The position numbers and the translations under genes were made by a program. DNA of 64,000 nucleotides from the NCBI GenBank assembly GCA_002633005.1, contig NMRA01000135.1, positions 404,183-468,182 of the forward strand, read 5' to 3'. Within the stretch, counting starts at the first letter, position 1, and each line of letters opens with the position of its first letter. This document shows positions 48,865 to 61,384 of the stretch, in pieces. A model generated the notes under the pieces. That model was not told where the DNA came from and made no database searches. It worked only from the letters and a program-made list of their open reading frames with translations. This stretch comes from Phoronis australis (lineage: Eukaryota; Phoronida; Phoronidae).

Positions 48865-51800
48865 TTCACTTTGAAGCGACTCTGAACCAATCTTCTACCA
48901 ATTTAAGAGATTGAAGTTATAAGATGAAGACCACATACCATTGTGACTGGTCTCAGTTCGTGCAGTTCGCAAATTGGAAGTGGTTTCTGGGTTTGAGAAG
49001 ATTCAAGTTTGCTATTAGTTGAGGTCATGCTCAGCTTATAAAATGCACTGCTGGATCTGACCAAATTATTGAGCCTGGTCTCCCGCCATAATCAACTTAA
49101 ACCCCTTCTTGTCTAAGTACTAAGATAACTAACAAATTTAAGTCCATTTTTTTTTCTAAAATCAAAAGTTGTTTCTTGAAAGACAAAGGTTCATAGCAGC
49201 TTTAACATCCTGCTTCAAGTAATGGTCACTTATAGAAATCCCGCATTTTGAGAACCAGTTATTTCCACAGAATAATGGGCATCAAACTGGTTCACAAAAT
49301 TTAGGATCCCTCTATGTGACTATTGCATATTTTTACTGAAGTAGTGTACTGGAGATGACTAAGTTGGTGCCTATTTGAAAAATTATTATTACAAGCACCT
49401 ACTTTTCAATCTAACTGATTATTACGTTGTTATTACAGCCAGTGATCATATTATGGACATACCACAAAGTATAGGCCGGGGTTCTTTTCAACAAAAACAT
49501 ACTAGTAAGCTAGGATTCATTTTGAGCAAAATTACTATCTGCAAGGTAAACTAACACAAAACCTTTAGGGTCACAATTTAGAAAAATACATTGCTGTAGG
49601 GTCTATTTTAATTTTGCTTGTTAGGACTGTCTGCTTATAATAGCAATAATGCTCATTCTGCACTCAGGCCTGGTCAGTTTGATTGCAAAATTTGAGCTCC
49701 TCATTCGTTACGCACTCAGTATCAGAAACCCGTAAACAATTATGTGCTCAGCTTATATGGACAAGATAATTGGTTTTTGTTGATATGAATGTATAACAGG
49801 GACATAACTGGTGAAAAAAGGTGATTTTTCATAGATCAGGCTCAGCGCAGAATAGAATCTGGAACCCCCAAGATCATAGTTTAATGCTCTGCTGGCAGAG
49901 CTAAATACCATTCAAAAATGGCAGAGTACTTAATTTAACGTTAAGTCAATGCATACTTGATTTCAGTGATCGTCTGGCAGACACGGGGGAGTGTAGTGAA
50001 AGCACCAAAGCCACGGATTCTGTTGTTGCATGTCTCTGATCAAAGCTAACAACTTCAAGTGGTTTATCTTATCCAACAACAATCCCAAAAATGCATATTT
50101 TTATGGTAAAACAATTTATGATCTCCAAAGTTGTCTCTTTTGCGGGGAACTGTATCAGAAAAGTAACGCTTTTGCAGGGAGTTTGTCAGAATAGGCACCC
50201 ATTTAATTGGAAAATTCATGGAAGAAATTACCTGAACGGCACATCATGCGTACCTAATCTGTGTGAGTAACCATGGAATAAGGAAGAAGCAGAGTACACG
50301 TCACTGTGTGATGCCTATGGCTTCTTTAACATACTGACTTTCGTAACACTTTGTAAACAGACGACATCTAGATTTAAGTGGTACCATAAACTGTCTACAC
50401 TACAGGTATTCATCCTCATTCCATGTCTGACACTTGTTCATTCTTAGTTTAAAGGCCAGTCAAGTAAAATTGGAATATTTTAATGTTAAATTGGTAACTA
50501 AGACAGTGCTCGATTTGAAAGTGGTTTCCTATAATAAAGAAGTAATCGTCAATCACCTCATCTGTAATTTATTTAAATACATTTCTTAACTTAGCTAATT
50601 TTAAAATGTTTTTGAAATGAGTGCAGTGGCTAAAAGTGGTGCTTCATTCATATCAGCAGTAAAAATCTCACCAATTTAGTACACTATATGACGGGCAGGT
50701 GATACTTTACTTTTTCATTTTCTTCATAAATGACAAACGGTTACAGAATTATGCTTTGCCTGCAAGTTCTGTGCCATAGTTACCAAGAACTTGATATATT
50801 TTGAAAATCGTGGACATTCTTTACAATCTTTGAAGCACTTGAAAAATAAAAAGTGCAATTTTGAGTGTTACTTTTTCTGGAATCTGTGAGATTTTACTGT
50901 ACATGTTAACAATAATGTGGTTCGTGCCACATGCCTGCTAATATTCCATTGTACAAAACCAGAGTTAAGTGTACTGTGCATAGTTTTGCTCATTGTAATG
51001 TGGTTCCACTGTATGAGTTTACAAACAGCATGACTGTACTTCATTCGAAAATGAGTACCATGCTAGACTAATGAATTTTATTGTTCAAATAAATGACTCG
51101 AGGCTCGTATGAAACGCAACTTCAAAGCATTAATTTAATGTTTTTTATCCTATTTATTTAGCATCTATTAACCCACGTCCTGTTCAAGAAGCAAACTTCT
51201 ACCGTTACAGTAACAGTTATCAAATTGTGAGTGATTTCTTTGTTTGCAAATAACTGATGCTTTGGTACTGTCATGCATAACATGACATGCTAAGAGCCTG
51301 GTCTCGAGCCATAATGAACTGTCAACACTTTGGAAACCCTGAAATCATCACCACTGAATTTGATGAAAGAAAATTTGAGACCAATTTCATAACAGTAAGT
51401 GGTCTGAATCAAAACATGGTTTTTGTGATGGATGACAGGTTTATAACGTTCACTTGTCAACCAAATTGTGTCCTACATGTACATTGGTGAGATTATACTA
51501 TGGTCAACATCCCTATAATATAGAAATGAGAATAATGAAAAGGTAACTATTGAAAGTAAATTTTGAAAACTTTCCACTTAAAATAATTCATAGTTACATA
51601 GATTATATTAAATTACAATGATGCAAGATTTAACGTTACCAGGACTTTGCTGCCATACCACAGAAAATTTGAACATGATTAAGTGAACAACTAACGCAAG
51701 TGCAGTATAACAGCACTTGGTTTCACTGACAGCCTCAGATTGATACTAACTGTAAAACGCGTGACACTTGGCAAGGTCTTGGGACTCAACTTTAGAACTT

Positions 51801-52330
51801 CATTGCAAAAATAACCACCAGAAATACATGATTTGAAAGACTTGCAGGCTGAAAACTTATGGCCAGTGTAATACGACCTATGTCTCCTCTTTCTGGCCAC
51901 AGCCTTCTCAGTTGCATAATGAAATTGGTCCTCAAGTATGATTAGGAACTTTGAGCTGCTCCAGTTAATGGTTTATGAAGAGTCCACACACATGTCTGTC
52001 CAATACCAGTGACAGACAAAACTCTGAATCCTAGTAACTCTAACTTGTCCAACACAATGCGTGGGGCCTCTTCACATTTGAACTCCTTGCTGAAAAAAAC
52101 ATGAGCATATGATTGAGAATCTGTTAAATTTAAAACCAGCTGGTATGCACAGCCTGAAATAGCTATTGTTAATGATACCTTTTACAGCTATTCTCAACTC
52201 AAATTGTCTGTACTTTTATGGAGCCATTCGTCAACATCTTGCATGTCTGTCTGTCAAAAATTTTGTAATACTTATTAAATAGCTCAAATGACGCTTCTTC
52301 ATAACAATCAAACGTAAGATAACGCAGTGA
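48865..52330. other. 3' region of the ankyrin gene and intergenic DNA
   Basis: Contains a palindromic MITE relative at about 49238-49311 (TTTTGAGAACCAGTT facing AACTGGTTCACAAAA) and an AATAAA at 50533-50538 that could end the transcript, though 1.67 kb past the stop. A small exon-like patch at about 51164-51226 (acceptor TTTAG, donor GTGAGT) has no recognisable product. Nothing else was seen. Confidence 0.4.
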
Positions 52331-52416
52331 TTAACTTAAGTTTCTCTTCATTCAGCCAATGTTGTGCGAGACTTAACTTAAGTTTCTCTTCATTCAGCCA
52401 ATGTTGTGCGAGACTT
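52331..52416. repeat. 42-bp perfect tandem duplication
   Basis: The unit beginning TTAACTTAAGTTTCTCTTCA is present twice without a difference, at 52331-52372 and 52373-52414. The perfect match implies a recent event or assembly error. Confidence 0.95.
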
Positions 52417-54050
52417 ACTGCCGGCTCCAAGCATTTGTTATTGTCAATGGCAGCATTGTTAATGGTGGTGTTGGCTACATCACCGTTGTCAGTATTGGCG
52501 TAACAGTCATCGCGATTGCTGCCAGCAACATTGTCGGTTTGTCTGCAATGTCGATGTTGTTCAAGGAAAATTTCATTTCGCCAAATAAAGAGTTGGACTA
52601 CACAGTCACGCACAACAGATCTACTTACTAGTTGTTCCCAACCTGTTGTGTCAGAATTGCTCCTATAGCACTCATCAGTGCTGGATCACTTTGCTCATCT
52701 CCAACTATAGTTGGACCAGCTTCCTGGAGAAGAACCACCACTGATTTTAAGACTGAATTCATCCATAGCAGTGTTAAATTTATAGGGACCAATCCCTTCC
52801 AAGAAAGCTCCCCCTCTCCACCCTCATATCAGAGGAGAATCCCATAATATGAAAGGATATACAACAAGGCCATTCTCAGAGGCAACTAGACCGTGCCAGT
52901 AGAGTCCTATAGGCGCTTCATACGCCAGAAGCTTTTCAGCAAATTATGCCTCCCACTGACTAAAACAGTCACATTGCTATAAGCACCTTTTGCAAAAAAG
53001 AGGGACACCGTAGGAGTATGTGCGCAGTGAAAAAAAAACACGAACAGTTGGAAGGAATTAAAGACATTGACGGCCTCCTAAGGTGTCCCTCTATGTGTAA
53101 AAAGGTACTTATAAAGTGACTTTGATGTTTTAATCAGTGTGAGACATAATTCATCGAAAAGCTTCTGCCATAAGAAGCGCTTATAGGAGTTTCACCATCT
53201 CTACTGAGACCAGTCGAGACGATGGCACTGTCTAAGAGAAAACATGATTTATGAGGCTTTCTGCGATCCCTCATGAAAACATGCTGCATCAGCAGTATTG
53301 TTTATTGAGCTACAAGAACGATGAGAGTAAGAATCCAAATCAAGTGTCGCCTTTTTACACCGTCTCCTAAAGAAAGTTTGTGCATTGCCAAGACAGTGGA
53401 CTTTACTTGTTGACAACATAGAAGCTTTCGGGTATTTTTGAATGCAGTGATGCAACAGAACCGAATCTCGGACTTTGCCTGTTATACTGTGCAATTAATA
53501 CAGTGACTCCAGGAGGTGAGTCCATGTTTAATGCGATGATTTAATTATATCTGATATAGTGATATCCATATAGGGAGCTCCTAAATAATGATATGACCCT
53601 AGTAGCAACTATCCAGCAACTTTATGACCGTATCTCTGTGTGTACCGCTGAGAACCACAGACAATTGTTGGTGTGGTAAAATACGAGATACTGTTAAATC
53701 ATAAGAATAATTACACAATTTACACTAAATATGACAGAGTCTACTCACACCAAATGGCCTGAAAATTTGTGATTGAAAATTTGATCTAAAAACCAGTAAT
53801 CTAATCGGTTTCTTGTTTTTTATAAAAATATCAATTGTCTACCTTGATAACTTTGTTTGCAAAATGTCATCTTTGGCCTATAACACCCGACTGGATGATA
53901 GAACCATTTGAAAGGTCTGAAAGGCATCTTTCTGTGCACCGAAGCTGAAAAGTGTCATCTTTAAACAGATGAGGTAACAGCACAACTCGATCATGGGGTC
54001 CTACAAGTCAGCGTTTTTTCTACTTAGATTGAGTTGAGCTTGCGTACAGA
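52417..54050. other. intergenic DNA with a second copy of the 32.4 kb repeat
   Basis: About 53000-53250 is related to 32380-32660 (shared ACGGCCTCCTAAGGTGTCCC and flanks). The rest holds no supported exon or RNA gene. Confidence 0.45.
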
Positions 54051-54054
54051 CAAG

Positions 54055-54175
54055 GTAGAGGGGGTTGTGGGTCTAGGGGGTTGTGGGTCTAGGTGGTTGT
54101 GGGTCTAGGGGGTTGTAGGTCAAGGGTCATGGGGTTTTGAGTCCAGGGGTGTAGGGGTCGAGGGGAGGTTTCAAA
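54055..54175 (+). repeat. G-rich 19-bp minisatellite, G-quadruplex potential
   Basis: Units of (A/T)GGGGGTTGTGGGTCTAG, one with TGG in place of GGG, repeat about four times and continue into diverged G-runs (GGGTCATGGGG, AGGGGTGTAGGGG). At least four runs of three or more G lie within 40 bases on the plus strand. It is about 0.75 kb upstream of the RMDN-like start codon. Confidence 0.85.
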
Positions 54176-54909
54176 CCAATCCTCTTTAAACTGCATGCAC
54201 TGCAAGGGAAATATAACTTTGAAAATTGTATGATTTTGCACGTCTAATTGAATCCATTGCATACACTATACAACATTGCAGTAATAGTGAATTATATCAA
54301 ACTATATATAATGCAGAGTAGAATGCTGAATAATGTTCAACTGTGTAGCTGTGCCAAAGCTCTTGGTAATGATGGGGGTGGGGACCTGTCTAGTTACCGA
54401 CTAGTCCTTCACGTTCTGTTTCGTTTGGTTGTTGAAACTCTCTAATGAAAAGTCTATCAACCCGGGACTAGATGCACAGACCGTAAAATTGCAGCATAGA
54501 TTACACTTTGTAGAAGAAGTATATTTCGTTGCAATAGTTATACTCACCAAAGTTATTTTTGTGCTTATAATAACGTGAGGCATCCTCACCCACTTCAGCA
54601 ACCGCTATCAAATCCGTGCGCATTTCTGCTGCGCATATCAAGAAAGCAAAGTATAAATATTCCCGTTTTCTTATTTAATGTAAGTATATTTTAGTAGATT
54701 CTTTGTCACATGATTCAATTTATTTAAAAATACGTTATTCGAACGATTAAATTTTTTTCTCCAAGTTTTAAATAAAGAACTCCATTTGAAAAAGTGCATG
54801 ATATGTATTTTACTTGTTTGTAGCGGCTTGAAATTTGACCCCAAACTGGAGCAAAATGGGTTGAAATCAACTGGTTGTTTTCTTGTCCTTGCGTCGGAAA
54901 TAGTTACCT

Positions 54910-57900
54910 ATGGCCATCGAAAAGCGTGTATCGGTTAACACCTTGATGGCGTTTGGTGCCGGAGTGTGTGTAGGTGCAGGTACCATTGTGATAGTTCGAA
55001 TGCTTACCAAACGAACCTCTCTGAATCCAAATTTATCTGCAGACTTGACAAGTTTAAGAGACTCCATTGACCAACTGAGAGTTGAGATTGCCCAGCTCCG
55101 AGATGAACAACCCGAAGTTGTCCACAACCTGGTGCCTTCCATGTCCAGAAAGGGGTACTATTCTGTCTATCCAAGCAGTGGAGAAGACGATGATGAATTT
55201 GTTGAAGCACCATCTGAGTGAGTATACTTAAATCTTTGCGTACACCTATTTCAATCGGCTTTAGAACAAACCTGTATTAAATTTTAAGCAATTTGGTACC
55301 CAAATAATTAATATAGAAGGGGTTGTTGCGTATGCCATTGCATAGCTCCACTACCGTAAATGCTCCGAACGTTTCAGTGGCAGATCTACGATTTCAGTAA
55401 GGGGGGGGTTTAGGATTCGAAAGAATCCGAGGCGCGTAGCGCCGAGGAGAAGGAAGGTCGCGAGAGGGTTTCCCTCCTCCCGTGTAAGATTTTTTGGGAT
55501 TTTTAGTAGCTAATTTCGTTTTTCTGGCGATATTTTTTCCAGTTTTTATTTTTGATCCTGTCCCGAGGGGGGGGTTTAAACCCCCTGAACCCCCCNTGAT
55601 GGGGTTTGCAACATGACCACTTTTTGATGCATTTGATTACCTGCTGAGTTACCTTTGATTGTGGTCAGACTATAAATGACCCCAATCAAGGACAAGCAGC
55701 AGTCAATTGCACTGAATTACAGATATTGACACACATGTCATGCAGTGACCAGATTGCGTGTCTTGCCAGAATTCTGGCACATCTATGTAGCTAATGCTTT
55801 GTAGTGGTATACACAGTGATGTCTACACTATAGTGATGTTCTAAAAGATCTAAATAAGCTCCCATGATTCAGACCGGCAGTTGGATTCAGGCTTTACAGA
55901 AAGTTGAGTAGGTGCGCATCACGTCGTTGCAGTACAGCCCCACATGAAAAAATTCGATCATTTGGTCATTTCAAATCATTTCCTTAGTACTAATAATTTG
56001 TGAATAAAAATTGAGTTACATAACGTTGTTTATTTGCTTTACTTGCTTTCGGGTGTAAATAATGCACGGTAATAATTTGTTTGTATTAAAGGAGCTGTTA
56101 TTTGGTTGGCATATCTGCTACTAATATGACGCAATTTGAACTCCCAAATAGGAACAGATATACTCAATTACAACATTTCTAAAATTTTGCAGGGCTGAAT
56201 TTTTTAGGTTACCTTGGAGCAATTTTATTTCAATGTCCGTTAACTACCGAAGCCAGTATGAACGGTTCAGTTAACTTAACAGTTTACATCGACACTCCGC
56301 TCAGACCGGAGTTACATCGGTATAGATACTAGCAGACATGCAAATTAAAATCTATGCAAATAGGAAATAAGGGATGAATAAACTAAAATAAACTAAATGT
56401 TGACAATTGATGTATAGATGATATGAAAAACAATTTACACTAGTGCTTTTCCTGTGTATTTTAATTGATAGTCCAGAATTGATGTATAGATGATACGAAA
56501 AACAATTTACACTAGTGCTTTTCCTGTGTATTTTGAGAGTCCAGAAAATTTTCAGGAAGAAAATACACAGGATTGATTCTATAAACGGTCATGTCCCCAA
56601 TGAATGACAGAAAGTTAGTCACACTTCTTGGCATGGACACTGACACAACACAGTCAGTGCAGTACAACCCATACACTAGCAGCAGTGGTTCTGTTTGATA
56701 TACGGTAGATGGCAATCGGAATTTTAACTGTATCAACAAACCACGTGGGCCGTTAATAATTCTATTGGTATTAATTCAGTCAGATTTGATCGAATCAGAA
56801 TCCTATCAAATTCACGTCCCAATGCAAAAATATTTCCTAGTAGAATTTGAGTGAAAAGCATACAGGTTTATTTTCGCCAAAGACATAGAAACGACACTCT
56901 CATATCTATTTGTGTCCACTTACGGATGTCTTTGAGTTTGCCGATCATTTCTGTAACCAGATATCTCTTTTGCAATCTTGGCTCAGGATAAGACATGGCT
57001 TTAAATAACAAAATATTACGTTGATAAAGTATATGTTAGAAAACGTAATTTTTGCTTTTTTCCAAAATATGATGATTAAATCATTAGTAGGGAATAATCT
57101 GGCTGAAAATAGACGTGGAAAATAATTTGCTGTAGTTTTAGTCTCAGATCAACTTGTGATCACGTACTCTCATGCAGATTTTACTTGTCAATTTTCTTCA
57201 AGGACCTATTCGGAGAATTTTGGGAGGCCAGTTTCACCAGATTTAGTTTGTGAAGAGGAAGTGAATATCCTGTTTAGACAACTAGACGATTGCTTTGAAG
57301 AAAGTGATGAAGGAAGAGAAAGAGCCTACTTAATGTGTGAAGAAAATTACTCAAAGGTATAATAACAGCGCTAAATATTAATTAACCTGGTATAGTTGCT
57401 CTAAGTTTAATTGCATGGCCCTAATTAGGCCAAACTGTAATGACATACTTCAGACAAGAATGAAGCAAGTTAGCAATGATGAATCTTCCCACTGAAACAA
57501 TCATTGATCCCCATTTATCACCTTTGTTTTAGGCCAAATTGTGAGTACAAACTTCAAAATCATCACATATGTAAACAAGGACATTGTATTAATTGACGTT
57601 TTGGTACAGGTACAGGTACACGTCAAAATGCATTTTGGTGTGCACCTGTGCAGATTGTTCTCCACCTGCGTTACCTGACTGGAATATTATGAACATTTGT
57701 CGTCAGAATGGTTTAGTGACAATAAACTGAAACATTGATTAACACAGTGTATTACTATGTTTATACATGCGCTGATTTTGAAGTTCATGATCTTCATTTA
57801 TTTCATAGTTTTATCGTTGCGTAATTAGGAATGATTACTCACCGTATATGAAAATCGCAGGCTTTCGTTCAACTTTGAATATAAACCAAAATAATGATTG

Positions 57901-59388
57901 TCAATGATTGCACCACGTGTACTCAAAAACCTTGCCTTCCTTTCCCGAAGTTCAAAAAATTGCCGGGAAGAAAATTTTTGGAATTAAATGAATTTGTCAT
58001 AATTGATAATTTAGAATTTCAACTGATTTACCCAACACTCCAGTCCATTGTCTGGTGATATTGGTTCACATAATGTCCACATTAGAACTCTGTGCTAGTC
58101 TGCAGAAAACAGAGCAGTGAATGATTGGGATTTCAGTTCATTCACTTGGACAAAAGAATTGAAAAAAATCTTAGATCAGCGAGAATAAAACACTTGTGTA
58201 ATGGTCAAGTATTCATGTTTTACCGTACACTCAACCACTATGTTATTTTATGTTTTACATTGTAGCTCAAAGATAATGCAGACTTCTTGTGGCGATATGC
58301 TTACGCAACGTATTTAAAGGCACAAATGACTGGAGCAAATGAAAAGGAAAAGAAGAAAGAACTTTACTTTCAGGCCAAGCTCAGGGCACAAGAAGGGTTG
58401 GCGATAACAGATAACAATGCCAATGTTCATAAGTGGTAAGTTGAAAGTGCGCTAAGTTTTAATATACCTCCTAGACAACTGACAAGGCAGAGGTATTGAC
58501 GTCAAAACTAAATATCCCTAAGTGTTGTTTTGTTCACTTTAAAATTACACTTTGTTCAACAGGATATCATATTTCTTCACTACACTTCTATCATTTTTTT
58601 CAAAATTTATAAGTGAGCTGATAGTCTTTACAAACATATTTATCTCATGCAGTGCTCTTGACTGTGTAATAAATTGTTCATTCTTGAATATGTCAAACTG
58701 CATAAATCTTGGTGTATGTAAGTTATTACGTAGCACTGTTTACGATTACAGGTTTGCTATAGCAGCAGGTGGCACAACGGATTACCTCAGTACTCAGGAA
58801 AAAATTAAAGTTGGATTCCTTTTTAAAGTAAGAATTATTAAGAATTTTTTTGTCCATTGAAAATTTTGTTTTGGTGCTTGGACTATCTGTTGAATTGTGA
58901 AGACATTTAGAAATGTGACGAGATTAGTAACTGTGTGCTAAGTATTAGTAGTTCCTAAGTCAGTCTGCCTGTGGTGCTGACATTTCCATTTTGTCTGATG
59001 ACATTTAAAAAATTTAGACTATCCTGTGCAACAATAGTGGTGATTGTGGCCATGTGCATGATTGGATAAACCTAACTAGATGTATTACATTCTTAAGTTA
59101 AGTGCAATATGTATCTTTGTGGTACATTAAGAGAAAGATAGAAAGTTTTGTATTTCAGTCTCCAGTGCATTGATCTTCAATCTGACTCATGACCACCGAA
59201 ATTTGAGATAATTGTTTCTGACTAAAATACTGACATTTTGTTTTCACACTTACACAAGTGCAAACATGTATGATTGTGTATAATTTACCAACTCTAAAAT
59301 TTTCTTTCAGACACATGTTGAAAAGGCCATTAGTCTGAACCCAAGAGATCCTACACTGTACTACCTACTGGGTCGGTGGTGTCTTGAG
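54910..59388 (+). CDS. RMDN3: RMDN3/PTPIP51-like mitochondrial outer membrane protein, 5' part
   Basis: RMDN2/3 proteins anchor in the outer mitochondrial membrane and bind VAP proteins on the ER through a FFAT-type motif; a C-terminal TPR domain binds lipids. Exons: 54910-55217, 57203-57356, 58266-58435, 58752-58827, 59311-59388, all in phase; 262 codons so far, and the last donor leads out of the window. Residues about 12-30 form one hydrophobic segment (LMAFGAGVCVGAGTIVIV), followed by Arg/Lys. A short coiled coil (about 41-72) and an acidic stretch ending DDDEFVEAPSE at the exon 1-2 junction come next. TPR marks: ADFLWRYAYA, KVGFLFKTHVEKAISLNP and YYLLGRWCLE, which align with RMDN3. The linker between FFAT-like motif and TPRs is much shorter than in human RMDN3. 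RMDN2 is the alternative. Confidence 0.88.
55378..55610. repeat. GC-rich interspersed repeat in RMDN intron 1
   Basis: Begins AAGGGGGGGGTTTAGG, contains CGAGGCGCGTAGCGCCGAGG and ends near CCCCCTGAACCCCCC beside a lone N (55596). Its base composition is far from the AT-rich surroundings. I cannot assign a family. Confidence 0.5.
55620..57200. other. RMDN intron 1, remainder
   Basis: Holds a 72-bp tandem duplication at about 56404-56547 (unit containing GATGTATAGATGATA and CACTAGTGCTTTTCC). Otherwise unremarkable. Confidence 0.6.
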
Positions 59389-61020
59389 GTGAGTAATATC
59401 ATGTTTTATACAAGATTTAGGGGAGGCAACATGTTCCAGTGAAGAGAGACCTGAATTTTTACAAAATCCAGTTTTTCATTTCAGGTTATAAGTTGTTCTG
59501 CTTTCAGTTACCTTTTACGTAAATGAGTGGTTGTTATGAGGAAGGTACGATGTCGAGACATACATTACTGTCTCGTACTCCTTACAAACTGGCTAACATT
59601 TTCATTAGCTTTTCCCGAAGTGGCAAAAATGCCAGCTAAAATATGAGCAAGTTCCAAGTGTCATTTTTGTTGGTGATTTGCTGGCATTTTTACTCGCACT
59701 TTTGTACTTACTTGGTATGACATCACTAGCTAGTTACTAAATCTGTCAAGCTTAGCTTGATAGGTTACCACTAGCAGTATTTTCAGACAAAAATGCGTGG
59801 CATTGTCTTGTGATGTCAAGCATCAAAAGCAATGCCAAGTGACCATTTCGGCGTCTGACAACCACATTTCGTTTCCTCTGCTTTCTATACTCGTAAATTG
59901 TCTCATAGCTGAACTACACTTGTAGTGGACTTGTGAAATGCCATCACTTCATATGACATGTTGTTTGGTAGTTGTTAGTGAACTGACTTGTGGTCGAGCC
60001 AGTCTCGCAACCTGATGACTGAGCACTTTTCCTGTCAGACCACTTTCTTCAAATGACAGATGTGTGTGGGACAGAAGGCTCTGTTTTTGTGGTGCGTTAA
60101 TCTATTTATTGCAGAGATTGAACAGGCTTTGACATAAATTTTTACTTCAAGAGCGATTTGTTTGATGAGGAAACAAAACTGGTGGCAAAAAATACCCCTT
60201 GGCGAGCAGCATGTCTGTCTGACTAAAACGATAGCATAAAAAACGTTTTCCCCACTCACGCAAACAATAGCCTTCGTAAGTGAAGCTAGGCTCTCTACCA
60301 ATTTACATAGTTTGACTCCAAGTGTGCATGTTTCACGTCTGCTGGACTACAGCGCAGCTAAATATGCAACACCCATTATGACCTTAATCCATAATTCTAG
60401 CTAAGTTTTGTCGAAATCGCTGATGATTTTATGCCTGGCTGATTACTGGCATTCTCCCAGTCTGTCTAAAAGAGTGTAGTACTTAATGTCTAATTAGACA
60501 AGTCATTTTCTTTACATCCATTGCCTAAACCATAACATCTAAACCATCTCATGTCTCAAATATTTCTGTACTACGTTAGTAAAGGATTTCCACTTCCAAA
60601 CAGATCAGTGAACAAGAGTGTCAAAAAACCAAGAGTTTTGACTGATGTGGTCAACCCCTTTCAAATTTGTCAGGGTTCATATCAAGTGCTGGTGATCTCT
60701 CAGTTACTTTTAGTGGTAGAAATCAGGTGCCGTTGTGGCTAGGAAAGTTTTTAGACCTCTTTGCTAGAATCATTTAACCTATTTTATGAATTAATGCTTA
60801 GATGCTTGAGTGGGAAGGAAGTACACTTTTAATCCTGATTAAGTTTGGCAATAACGGTTATTAACATGTTATTATTTCAACTGGCAATTATTTTTTCAAG
60901 TGGCATTCCACATTTTGAGTTTTTCATTAAATCGTGATTCAACGTTAGTCAAAATGCTTATGCAAAACTAGCTGAAACTGGTCAAACTAACTAATGCTAA
61001 ATGATTGAAAGCTTTTTTGC
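59389..61020. other. RMDN intron, nothing recognised
   Basis: Start of the intron that follows the last visible RMDN exon. No TPR-encoding exon was found. Confidence 0.45.
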
Positions 61021-61023
61021 TTC

Positions 61024-61380
61024 GAACTAACGTCAGTTAGTCAGAATACTCCTTCTCTTTTGTAGATGAACACCATCGACTAACGCTATCCATGGGGAAC
61101 GTTAGTCAGGATTCATCACTGCACATTTATGCCATCGACTAACGCTATCCATGGGGAACGTTAGTCGATGGCATGACTGCACAGTGGAAAATTCTGACTA
61201 ACGCTATCCATGGGGAACGTTAGTCAGAATTCACCACTGTACATTCTTGCCATCGACTAACGCTATCCATGGGGAACGTTAGTCAGAATTCTCCACTGTA
61301 CATTCATGCAATCACATAATGCTATCCATGGGGAATGTTTGTCAAAATTCACCACCATGCGATCATGTCATCAACTAACG
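61024..61380. repeat. 59-bp tandem array of hairpins
   Basis: GACTAACG and CGTTAGTC face each other around a 14-nt loop, CTATCCATGGGGAA or one base shorter, at 61078-61107, 61137-61166, 61196-61225 and 61255-61284; a decayed unit is at 61314-61343 and loopless or partial ones flank the array. The period is exactly 59. Linkers of 29 nt join the hairpins; the one at 61167-61195 is inverted relative to its neighbours. Confidence 0.92.
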
Positions 61381-61384
61381 TTTT

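Noticed and set aside
51164-51226. Exon-like patch with acceptor TTTAG and donor GTGAGT
   Set aside because: Too short to judge, no recognisable product, and the ankyrin gene already ends in a complete SOCS box with a stop.
52401-52631. Hydrophobic 76-codon open frame that could be a membrane peptide
   Set aside because: It starts inside a 42-bp duplication, has no supporting splice or promoter signals, and its hydrophobicity follows from GTT/ATT-rich sequence.
53249-53494. Minus-strand open frame of 81 codons
   Set aside because: It overlaps the edge of a dispersed repeat and has no splice support or family resemblance.
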